A stretch of 64,000 nucleotides of DNA from DATLLN01 sp963797175. GTDB lineage: Bacteria; Actinomycetota; Thermoleophilia; Gaiellales; JAICJC01. Shown here one piece after another: positions 33,510-41,551 of this stretch. Under the pieces are notes generated by a model. It saw only the letters and a list, made by a program, of their open reading frames with translations, was not told the DNA's origin and did not search any database. The position numbers were made by a program, and so were the translations under genes. Position 1 is the stretch's first letter. Every line of letters begins with the position of its first letter. The stretch lies in assembly GCA_963797175.1 (NCBI GenBank), contig CAWCOL010000009.1, forward strand, positions 558,001-622,000, given 5' to 3'.

Positions 33510-34919
33510 TCAGATGCCCTCGACGGCGTTGACCTCGCCCGCCGCGACCGCCTCCCGCAGGCGGGCGTGGTCGCGCTCGTTCTGGTCGGCGTAGAGCTCG
33601 GCGAACCGCCCCATCGCCCGGTCGAAGACCGGGCCCTTGCCCAGGTAGGCGGCGATCGCCAGGCGATCGCCGGAGCGGGCATGGGAGCGCGCCAGCGACC
33701 AGGCGCAGGCACGGGTGTAGGTGAGCAGGCCGTGCTCGGTCATCCGTGACAGGTCGGCCGACGCCTTCCAGTCCCACAGCTGCCGCACATAGAAGTCGCG
33801 CTCGGTGCCGTCCAGGTCGGGGCTGCGCTGCCAGCTGAGGAAGATGTCGGTCGCCGCCTGCATCATCCGCTGGCCGCGGACGACCCGCTCGCCGTGGCTG
33901 GGGAACTCGCTGCGCCCCAGGTACGGCTCCAGCACCGAGGCCTGCGCCTCCTTTGCCTGGAGCATGACCGCGTCCTCGCCTCCGCGGCCGACCAGCAGGA
34001 TCACCCACGCCCGGGTGCCGACGCTGCCGATGCCGACGACCTTGCGGGCCATATCCGCCAGCTCGTAGGAGCGGACGAGGTGCTGGCGGTCGGCGTGCAG
34101 ACCGGCGATGTACTGCTCGAGCAGCCCGGCCACGTACTCGCGGCGCTCATCGCGGTCGCCCTCGAACAGCTCCCGCAGCGGCGTCAGCAGCGGCGGCACG
34201 CTGACGAACCGGAGCCGCCCGTCCACCGTCTCGGTCAGCTTGCGCACGGCCCGGGCGCTGTCCTTGCGCCGTCCCTTGTCGAACGTGCGGGTGAACAGCT
34301 CGTGGCTGTCGGCGTCGAGCTTGGTGCCGAAGCGCGCCGTCAGCTCGTCGGCGTCCAGGCGCTCGTACCAGGCGTCGAGGTAGCTCTCCTTGGCGAACTC
34401 GCGCATGCCCTCGCGGTACTCGCGGACGGTGCGCTCGACGATGCCGCGGCGGCGCGCGGCCGGCAGGTCGATGTCGCGGCCGGCGATCTCGATGCTCGCC
34501 ACCATCCGCTTGAGGTCCCACTCCCACGGGCCGGGCAGCGTCTCGTCGAAGTCGTTCGCGCCGAACACCAGGTGGCGGTCGGGCGCCGCGAACCCGCCGA
34601 AGTTGGAGATGTGGGCGTCACCGCACGCCTGCACGATCAGGCCGGAGACCGGGGTCGGGGCGAGGTCGGCCGCCATCACCGCCGCGGCGCCGCGGAAGAA
34701 CGTGAACGGCGAGACCAGCATCCGGCCGTAGCGGATCGGCACCAGCTCGGGCAGGCGCGACGCGGCCTGCTGGTGCAGCGTCGCCACCGGATCGGGCCGG
34801 CCCGGACCCGGCGCCCACTCCGCGTGGCTCGACCGCGGCGCGAACTGCCGGGCCAGCCGCCCACGCTCCTCGTCCTCGCCATTCTCCAGGCGGGCGACGG
34901 CTGCGGTACTGGTGGACAT
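33510..34919 (-). CDS. DUF2252 family protein
   Basis: A 469-residue protein of the kinase-like-fold DUF2252 family, whose function is unknown. Family blocks: RYGRMLVSPFTFFRGAAAVM, QACGDAHISNFGGFAAPDR, VFGANDFDETLPGPWEWDLK, LADMARKVVGIGSVGTRAW and LLTYTRACAWSLARSHARSG. The GDAHISNFG and NDFDETLPGP pair resembles the catalytic loop and metal-binding aspartates of aminoglycoside-phosphotransferase-like kinases (inference). ATG 34919 has no Shine-Dalgarno; ATG eight codons upstream is possible. It is divergent from the sulfatase with 126 bp between. Confidence 0.85.
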   Translation of the reverse strand: MSTSTAAVARLENGEDEERGRLARQFAPRSSHAEWAPGPGRPDPVATLHQQAASRLPELVPIRYGRMLVSPFTFFRGAAAVMAADLAPTPVSGLIVQACGDAHISNFGGFAAPDRHLVFGANDFDETLPGPWEWDLKRMVASIEIAGRDIDLPAARRRGIVERTVREYREGMREFAKESYLDAWYERLDADELTARFGTKLDADSHELFTRTFDKGRRKDSARAVRKLTETVDGRLRFVSVPPLLTPLRELFEGDRDERREYVAGLLEQYIAGLHADRQHLVRSYELADMARKVVGIGSVGTRAWVILLVGRGGEDAVMLQAKEAQASVLEPYLGRSEFPSHGERVVRGQRMMQAATDIFLSWQRSPDLDGTERDFYVRQLWDWKASADLSRMTEHGLLTYTRACAWSLARSHARSGDRLAIAAYLGKGPVFDRAMGRFAELYADQNERDHARLREAVAAGEVNAVEGI

Positions 34920-35045
34920 CAGCCAAAACGGTACCCGCATCGCGCCCGGCGCGAGTCCGCGGTTGACGGATTCTGCGCGCGCCCCACCCGCACCCGCGGT
35001 ACGATCGCACCAACTGGATGGGACAGCCGAGGGGTTGGTGTCAGC

Positions 35046-37395
35046 ATGGCCAAGCGCGACTTCAAGGGTGTTGTCAACATTGATATCAAGGACTCGACGC
35101 CGGACTGGGAGCCGTTCACCCAGCCGATCGCCGAGCCCGACTCGCCGAACGTCGCTGTACATCGTCCTGGACGACGTCGGCTTCTCGGCGATGGCGCCGT
35201 TCGGCGGCCTGATCGAGACGCCGAACGTCCAGCGGATCGCCGACGCGGGCCTGACCTACACGAACTTCCACACCACGGCGCTGTGCTCGCCCACCCGCTC
35301 GTGCCTGCTCACCGGGCGCAACCACACCACCAACGGGATGGGCTGCATCACCGAGGCGACGTCCGGGTTCCCCAACGCGAACGGGCACATCCCGTTCGAG
35401 TGCGCGAACCTCGCCGAGGTGCTGGTCGAGCGCGGCTGGAACACGTACCACGTCGGCAAGTGGCACCTGTGCGCCGAGGACGAGATGAACCTGGCGTCGT
35501 CGAAGCGGCAGTGGCCGCTGGGCCGCGGGTTCGAGCGCTACTACGGCTTCCTCGGCGGCGAGACGAACCAGTGGTATCCCGACCTGGTCTACGACAACCA
35601 CCCGGTGCGGCAGCCGGCCACGCCCGAGGAGGGCTACCACCTGAGCGTGGATCTGACCGACCGGGCGATCGAGTTCGTGCAGGACGCGAAGGCGATCGCC
35701 CCGGACAAGCCCTTCTTCCTCTACTACTGCCCGGGTGCCGCGCACGCGCCGCACCACGCCCCCAAGGAGTGGATCGACAAGTACAAGGGCACGTTCGACA
35801 TGGGCTACGAGGCGTACCGCGAGGGCGTTTTCGACCGCCAGAAGGAGCTGGGGATCATCCCCGCCGACGCCGAGCTCTCGCCGATCGACCCGTACATCGA
35901 CACCACCAGCCACGACGGCAAGCCGTGGTCGGCCGGCGACCGGGTGTTGCCCTGGGAGACGCTGTCCGAGGACGAGAAGCGCCTGTTCCGGCGGATGGCC
36001 GAGGTCTACGCCGGGTTCCTGGCCCACGCCGACCACCAGCTCGGCCGCCTGCTGGACTTCCTCGAGGAGTCGGGTGAGCTCGACAACACGATCATGGTGC
36101 TCGTCTCCGACAACGGCGCGTCCGGCGAGGGCGGGCCGAACGGGTCGGTGAACGAGAACAAGTTCTTCAACGGCATCCCGGACTCGATGGAGGAGAACCT
36201 CAAGCAGCTCGACGACCTGGGCAGCCCGCGCACCTACAACCACTACCCGACCGGTTGGGCCTGGGCCTTCAACACGCCGTTCAAGCTGTGGAAGCGCTAC
36301 GCGAACTTCGAGGGCGGCACCGCCGACCCGCTGCTCGTCTCCTGGCCGAAGGGGATCGCCGCCCGGGGCGAGGTGCGCCGCCAGTACAACCACGCGGTGG
36401 ACATCGTGCCGACGCTGCTGGACTGCCTCGAGATCGAGATGCCCGAGGTCGTCAAGGGGTACACGCAGCACCCGATCGAGGGCGTCAGCTTCGCCGGGAC
36501 GTTCGCCGACGCGGATGCCGCGACGCCGAAGACGACGCAGTTCTACTCGATGCTGGGCACGCGGGCGATCTGGCACGACGGCTGGAAGGCGGCCACGGCC
36601 GTCCCCGCCGCGCCGGACTCGTGGGGCGACTTCGCCCAGCAGCGCTGGGAGCTGTACGACACGACGTCGGATCCGACCGAGTGCCACGACCTGGCGGACG
36701 CCGACCCGGTCAAGCTCCAGGAGCTGATCGGGCTGTGGTGGGCGGAGGCCGGCCGCTACCAGGCGCTGCCGCTGGAGTCCCGTGGAGCGATCGAGATCCT
36801 GGGCACGCAGCGGCCCGAGCTGTCGCGGCCGCGGACGCGCTACATCTACCGCCCCGGCGGCGCCGAGATCCCCGAGTCGGTCGCGCCGAACATGCGCAAC
36901 CGCTCGTTCACGATCGCGGCGGAGCTGGACGTCGAGACGGCGGAGGCCGGCGGCGTGCTCTTCTCGCAGGGCTCGCGGTTCGGCGGGCAGGCCCTCGCGA
37001 TCAGAGGCGGGAAGCTGGTCTTCATCTACAACTTCATCGGGCAGCGGATCCAGGAGGTCGAGTCCTCCGCGGCGGTGCCGACCGGCCACGTGGTCGTCTC
37101 GGCGTCGTTCGAGCGCGAGAACGCCGAGCTGCCGGCGACGGGGACGCTGACCCTCTACATCCGCGACGAGGCGGTCGGATCGGCGACGATCATGACCCAG
37201 CCGGGCAAGTTCGGGCTGGGCGGCGGCGGGCTGGTCGTGGGAGCGGCGGGCGCGGAGCCGGTCACGGACGACCTTCCCGGCGAGGCGCCACACGCGTTCG
37301 TCGGCGGCACGATCAAGCGGCTGGCGATCGACGTCAGCGGCGAGGCGTTCGTCGACCTGGCGGCCGAGGCACGGGCGGCGTTCGCCCGGCAGTGA
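35046..37395 (+). CDS. type I sulfatase (arylsulfatase-like), frameshifted near its 5' end
   Basis: About 783 residues once a frameshift is corrected. ATG 35046 (MAKRDFKGVVNIDIKDSTPD) reads to PDSPNV near 35150, where one extra or two missing bases shift the frame to LYIVLDDVGFSAMAPFGGL. Downstream are the formylglycine site LCSPTRSCLLTGRNHTTNG (CxPxR with a cysteine), VGKWHLCAED and VSDNGASGEGGPNGSV. The C-terminal 170 residues are a beta-rich LamG-like region. Sulfatases cleave sulfate esters after the cysteine is oxidised to formylglycine; no maturase lies in this window. A TACGAT -10-like hexamer is at 35000-35005. The rest of the gene is intact, so the break may be an assembly error. Confidence 0.85.
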
Positions 37396-37404
37396 CCTGC
37401 GGGC

Positions 37405-38070
37405 TCAGTTCCGCGCCTCGGCTCGTGCGAGGAGCTGCTCGAAGAAGGGACGGAGGTCGGCCGGGAGCTCGTCAACGGCGAGCGCCCGGCGCAGGCCGTC
37501 GGCGTCGTCCCGGTCGCCGGCGATCAGCCGGGTCAGCTCGCTGACCGCGACACGGGCGGGGTGGCGCGCGAGCACCTCGACCGGGTCGCCGGCGCCGATG
37601 TCACCCTCGACCGCGATGCGCAGGTAGTAGCCGGTGCGGCCCGCCGCCAGGAAGCGCCGCACCATGCCGGCGTCCTGGAAGTGCACGCCCAGCTTGTAGC
37701 AGGGCAGCCGCGGCTGCGTCACGACCAGCTCGACCGAGCCGATTCGCAGGCGGTCGCCGATCGCGACATCGTCCTCGAGCGGCGCGCCCTCGATCGTGAG
37801 GTTCTCGCCAAAGGCGCCCCACCCCAGACTCCGGCCCAGCTGGTCCCGCCAGAACGGGTAGTGCTCTGCGGGATAGGCGTAGATCGCCTTGTCGGGGCCG
37901 CCATGCACCGTCAGGTCGGCCTGGCCGTCGCCCTCGAGGTTGACGCCGGCAGCACGGACACGCCCTTCGACCGGCCGCTTCAGGATCCCGGTCGTGACCG
38001 GCTCACCCCGCCACGTCGTCGTGCGAGGCAGGCCGACGTTCAGCGAGACGACGCGCGCGACGGTGCTCAC
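37405..38070 (-). CDS. MOSC domain protein (YiiM-like)
   Basis: A 221-residue MOSC protein, a family that binds the molybdenum cofactor through a cysteine and reduces N-hydroxylated compounds together with a flavin/iron-sulfur partner. GTG 38070 overlaps the stop of the upstream oxidase gene as GTGA. Seen: VARVVSLNVGLPRTTTWRGE, DLTVHGGPDKAIYAYPAEHY, GAFGENLTIEGAPLEDD, IGSVELVVTQPRLPCYKLGV with the candidate ligand cysteine, and GYYLRIAVEGDIGAGD. It is the last gene of the five-gene minus-strand operon. No ferredoxin or flavodoxin-reductase partner is nearby. Confidence 0.88.
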   Translation of the reverse strand: MSTVARVVSLNVGLPRTTTWRGEPVTTGILKRPVEGRVRAAGVNLEGDGQADLTVHGGPDKAIYAYPAEHYPFWRDQLGRSLGWGAFGENLTIEGAPLEDDVAIGDRLRIGSVELVVTQPRLPCYKLGVHFQDAGMVRRFLAAGRTGYYLRIAVEGDIGAGDPVEVLARHPARVAVSELTRLIAGDRDDADGLRRALAVDELPADLRPFFEQLLARAEARN

Positions 38071-39221
38071 CGGTCGATCGGCGTCGAGCCGTCCACGGCC
38101 GGCAGCGACATCGCCGCGCGGCGCATCGAGAACATCGCAGCGTCGTCGCGGGCGACGCCCAGGGCGACGTCCGCGACCAGCTCGCCCAGCGCCGGCCCGA
38201 ACTTGAACGCGTGGCCCGAGCAGCCGCAGGCGACGACCAGCGGCCCGTCGGCGTCGATCACGAAGTCGGTGTCGGGCGTCATCGTCCACGGGTGGCGCTG
38301 GCTCTCCAGCACGGATGCGGGCGTGCTCGGGAAGCGGCGGTGCACCCACTCGGCCAGCTCGCCCTGTTCGCGCAGGTCGGGCGGCCACTCCGTGGCCGAG
38401 CCGCTCCACGGCTCGGGCCCACCGGCATCGAACGCAAACTTGTAGCCGACGCCGGGCACCGGGTGGCCGTAGACGCCGCGGCCGCTCTGCTCGATCCCCC
38501 AGTCCGCGATCCCCGGCCGGCCGACCAACGCGGGCAGATCGAAGTAGGTGACCTGGGCGACCGCCGGGGTGAGCGGCAGATCGATGCCGAGCGGCAGGAG
38601 CAGCTCGGACGCCCACGGGCCGGCGGCGATGACGACCATGGCGGCGCGGAGCGCTCGCGTCCCGGTCGTGATCTGCGCCTCACCGTGCCCCGGCACGAGC
38701 TCGGTGACGCGTTCGCGCACCAGCTGCGCGCCGAGTCGCTCGGCGGCCACGGCCATCGCATCCATGCCCTCGGAGGCACGCACGGTGCCGCCGGTCGCGT
38801 GGTGCAGGGCGTGCTCGCCGGGTGCGAGACGCAGCTCGGGGAAGGCGGATGCCAGCGCCGCGGCGTCGACCATGCGCGACTCGATCCCCTCAGCCGCCAT
38901 GCCCTCGCCGAGATGGTCGAGCAGGTCGGCCGGCCCCAGATCGACCTGGCCCGTGAGGTGCAGGATCGTGTGGCCGGTCTCGGCCTCGAGCGCCCGCCAC
39001 GCGTCGATCGCCTCGCGCGCGAGGCGGACGTACGCCGGCTCGGTGTACGCGGTGCGGATCGAGCGCGACGCGCCGGTGGACGACGTCAGCGGATGGCCGG
39101 AGCCGAGCGCGTCCAGCGCGACCACGCGGCGGCCGCGGCGCGCGAGCGCCAGCGTCGTCGCCAGGCCGATCAGGCCCTGGCCGACGACCACGACGTCGTG
39201 GTGATCCGCTCCGTCACGCAT
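38067..39221 (-). CDS. sarcosine oxidase/N-methyltryptophan oxidase-like FAD protein
   Basis: A 384-residue oxidase of the monomeric sarcosine oxidase/SolA family. The dinucleotide motif VVVVGQGLIGLATTLALA starts the FAD domain; SSTGASRSIRTAYTEPAYVR and ACGCSGHAFKFGPALGELVA are family blocks. In well-studied members FAD is bound covalently to a cysteine in a (C)MYT-type segment; the aligned segment here is RHPWTMTPDTDF, with no cysteine, so the bond is absent or made by another residue. ATG 39221 is chosen over GTG 39230. It is separated from the MOSC gene by a GTGA overlap, so both are co-translated. The amine substrate is unknown. Confidence 0.85.
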   Translation of the reverse strand: MRDGADHHDVVVVGQGLIGLATTLALARRGRRVVALDALGSGHPLTSSTGASRSIRTAYTEPAYVRLAREAIDAWRALEAETGHTILHLTGQVDLGPADLLDHLGEGMAAEGIESRMVDAAALASAFPELRLAPGEHALHHATGGTVRASEGMDAMAVAAERLGAQLVRERVTELVPGHGEAQITTGTRALRAAMVVIAAGPWASELLLPLGIDLPLTPAVAQVTYFDLPALVGRPGIADWGIEQSGRGVYGHPVPGVGYKFAFDAGGPEPWSGSATEWPPDLREQGELAEWVHRRFPSTPASVLESQRHPWTMTPDTDFVIDADGPLVVACGCSGHAFKFGPALGELVADVALGVARDDAAMFSMRRAAMSLPAVDGSTPIDR

Positions 39222-39276
39222 CGGCCGCACTATCCCGCACCCGCCACCCTCGAGGTTCCAATCGGGTCAGAGGGAG

Positions 39277-39612
39277 CTATCGGCCGGCGATGACCGCGAC
39301 CACGGCGGCGAGCACCAGGCCGTACGCCGCCGCCCGGTGCATCGTGCGGCGGGCGTGGTAGCCGGCAGCGAGGCGGGCAACCCGGGCCGCGGAGCCGGCG
39401 TTGGCGAGCGCGTCCAGCGGCGCCCGCGGCACGTCGGACAGCGTCCGTGCCTGCCAGTAGCCGATCATCCGGCGCGTCTCGGACCGCGCCCGCATGCGGT
39501 GCACCGGCAGGCGCCGGTGCCGCTCCAGCCAGTAGGCGAGCGACTCGAGCGACTGCTCGACATCGGGTGCGAGCATCTCGCGGACGATCCGGTCGTCGTC
39601 GGCACCGGCCAT
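39277..39612 (-). CDS. small protein with C-terminal membrane anchor
   Basis: 111 residues: a charged N-terminal half (DDDRIVREMLAPDVEQSLES, YWLERHRRLPVHRMRARSE) and one C-terminal hydrophobic segment AAAYGLVLAAVVAVIAGR. I do not recognise a family. It starts 17 bp past the stop of CocE1 if ATG 39612 is used; the upstream in-frame ATG (39639) would overlap that stop. It lies within the hydrolase/oxidase operon, so it may be a membrane partner. Coding potential is good but its role is unknown. Confidence 0.55.
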   Translation of the reverse strand: MAGADDDRIVREMLAPDVEQSLESLAYWLERHRRLPVHRMRARSETRRMIGYWQARTLSDVPRAPLDALANAGSAARVARLAAGYHARRTMHRAAAYGLVLAAVVAVIAGR

Positions 39613-39628
39613 GCCGACATCGTAGGCG

Positions 39629-41551
39629 CTAGCAGCCACGCCTGGGAATCCTCTCGCTCCACCTGCGGCTGTGGAACGGCTGTCCGTCGCGCGTCACGTC
39701 CAGCGTCAGCTCGACGGCGAACTCCTCGGCGGTGCAGGTGAAGCTGCCGCTCGCCTCGGCCATGCAGTCGAGGCCGGGCCGCGTCAGCCGGAACCGGGTC
39801 CGGCCCTCGACGTCGACCGACAGCGGGTCGTCCTCGCGCACCCGTGTCCGGTAGACGTGCCCCTCCTCGCACCGCACGCCCTCGCCGGGGAGCTCGAACG
39901 CCCACCAGTCCTCGGCGTCGATCCCGGCCCCGGCCGGATCCCGGACGACCTCCCACCGCGACGGCCGGTCGGCGACCTCGCCCTCCGTCCACGTCACCGG
40001 CACCATCTCGGTGCCCGGGGTGAAGGGCCTGGCGTCGTCGGGCAGACCGGGCAGCGTCAGCTCCACCGCGCCGGCCACCTCGATCGGCGCCAGCACAGGC
40101 AACGGCCACAGGCACGGCCAGTCGTTGACCGCCACGGCGACGCGGATGCGATGGCCCGGCCGGAACCGCCACCCGGTCGCCATCAGATCGACGTCGACGG
40201 TCGCGTCGCCCTCACAGACGACGTTGAGCGCTCCACGGGTGACCGGCTGGGACTCGCCGGCCGGAGAGACGTCGTTCAGCTTGACCGAGACGATCGCCCT
40301 CGGCCCCGGATGGCGGATCGCGAGCCGCACGCGAGGCGCGCCCAGCACCTCGACCGGCGCGTCCAGCGGTTCGGTCTCGAAGCACGCGCTGCTCGCCTCG
40401 TCCTCGCGCTGGTCGCCGAACAGGCCGCTGTCCGGCGGCGGCGGGCACCAGTTGCCGGTGGCGAGGCCGACCGACGCCGAGGCGGGCGCGGTGCCGCCGA
40501 CGCCCAGGCTCAGCACCGTGTCGGCAGCCGACCTCGGCCACGCCTCGCTCGCGAGCCACTCGCCCGAGACGCGGGCCTGCTCCACCGCGGGGGAGTCGTG
40601 CTCCTCGACGAACACGACCGAGCGCGGCCGTGCCGGCTCGCCGCCGTCCGCGGCATCCGGGTCGAGGTGCCGCCGGAAGAAGCTGATCAGCTCGCCCATG
40701 AACGGGTAGCGCGGCTCGGGCACGCCGCGATCCGGCGCGACGTGCGTCCACGGGCCGGCCAGCAGCTGCCATGGGCAGCGCAGGCTCCGCGCCATCCGCA
40801 GCCCGGCCGTGCGGTAGCCGTCGTGCCAGCCCGAGACGATGAACACCGGGCACTCGATCCGCTCGAAGTCGGGCCGCAGCGAGCCGTTGCGCCAGTACGG
40901 CCCGTCGTGCTGCTCGGCCACCCAGCGCAGCACCCAGGGCGTCGTCGCGTCGATCCGCTCCCGCCAGCGGCGGTCGAACTCCGGCCCCTCCCCCTCGCCC
41001 GGCGGCAGCGCGTTCATGCCGATCATCCGGATCGGGTAGTTGCTGAGCTCGAACGCGGACAGCGCGCCGCCGTCGAAGTGCATGTCGTCGGTGTAGCGGT
41101 CGTCCGTCGCGTAGACCGGCGCGATCGCCCGCAGCGCCGGCGGGCGGCGGGCGGCGAGCTGGATGCAGGAGAAGCCGCCGTACGACTTGCCCCACGACCC
41201 GACGTTGCCGTTGCACCACTCCTGCCGCGCCATCCACTCGACCACCTCGACCCCGTCCAGCTGCTCGGCCTCGGTGTACTCATCCACAGCAACGCCCTCC
41301 GAGCTCCCCGTGCCGCGCACGTCCAGCCGGACGCAGACGAAGCCGGCCTCGACCAGCACCAGGTTCTGGCCGCGGTCCTGGAGCGCGCGGAGGTCGTCCT
41401 TGCGGTAGGGGATGTGCTCGAGGATCGCGCCGAAGCGCCCTGGCCGGTTGGGGCGGTAGACGTCCGCCGAGAGGTGGATGCCGTCCCGCATCGCGATGCG
41501 GACGTCGCGGTCGACGATCACGCGCCCGTCCGCCAGCAGCAGCTCGCTCAC
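39629..41551 (-). CDS. CocE/NonD family hydrolase, paralogue 1
   Basis: 640 residues. The CocE/NonD family of X-Pro dipeptidyl-peptidase-like alpha/beta hydrolases cleaves esters or amides (cocaine esterase, alpha-amino acid ester hydrolase). Seen: the N-terminal DVRIAMRDGIHLSADVYRP, LRALQDRGQNLVLVEAGFV, the nucleophile serine in GSWGKSYGGFSCIQLAAR, the acid in IVSGWHDGYRTAGLRM, the histidine in GPWTHVAPDRG, and a C-terminal jelly-roll (GHRIRVAVAVNDWPCLWPL). GTG 41551 overlaps the upstream stop as GTGA. It has no signal peptide, so it is cytosolic. The neighbour at 41548 is a full-length paralogue. Confidence 0.9.
   Translation of the reverse strand: MSELLLADGRVIVDRDVRIAMRDGIHLSADVYRPNRPGRFGAILEHIPYRKDDLRALQDRGQNLVLVEAGFVCVRLDVRGTGSSEGVAVDEYTEAEQLDGVEVVEWMARQEWCNGNVGSWGKSYGGFSCIQLAARRPPALRAIAPVYATDDRYTDDMHFDGGALSAFELSNYPIRMIGMNALPPGEGEGPEFDRRWRERIDATTPWVLRWVAEQHDGPYWRNGSLRPDFERIECPVFIVSGWHDGYRTAGLRMARSLRCPWQLLAGPWTHVAPDRGVPEPRYPFMGELISFFRRHLDPDAADGGEPARPRSVVFVEEHDSPAVEQARVSGEWLASEAWPRSAADTVLSLGVGGTAPASASVGLATGNWCPPPPDSGLFGDQREDEASSACFETEPLDAPVEVLGAPRVRLAIRHPGPRAIVSVKLNDVSPAGESQPVTRGALNVVCEGDATVDVDLMATGWRFRPGHRIRVAVAVNDWPCLWPLPVLAPIEVAGAVELTLPGLPDDARPFTPGTEMVPVTWTEGEVADRPSRWEVVRDPAGAGIDAEDWWAFELPGEGVRCEEGHVYRTRVREDDPLSVDVEGRTRFRLTRPGLDCMAEASGSFTCTAEEFAVELTLDVTRDGQPFHSRRWSERIPRRGC

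Noticed and set aside
33894..36077. 727-aa plus-strand frame over DUF2252 and the sulfatase start
   Set aside because: Mostly antisense to DUF2252; only the part from 35046 to about 35150 is the true start of the sulfatase before the frameshift.
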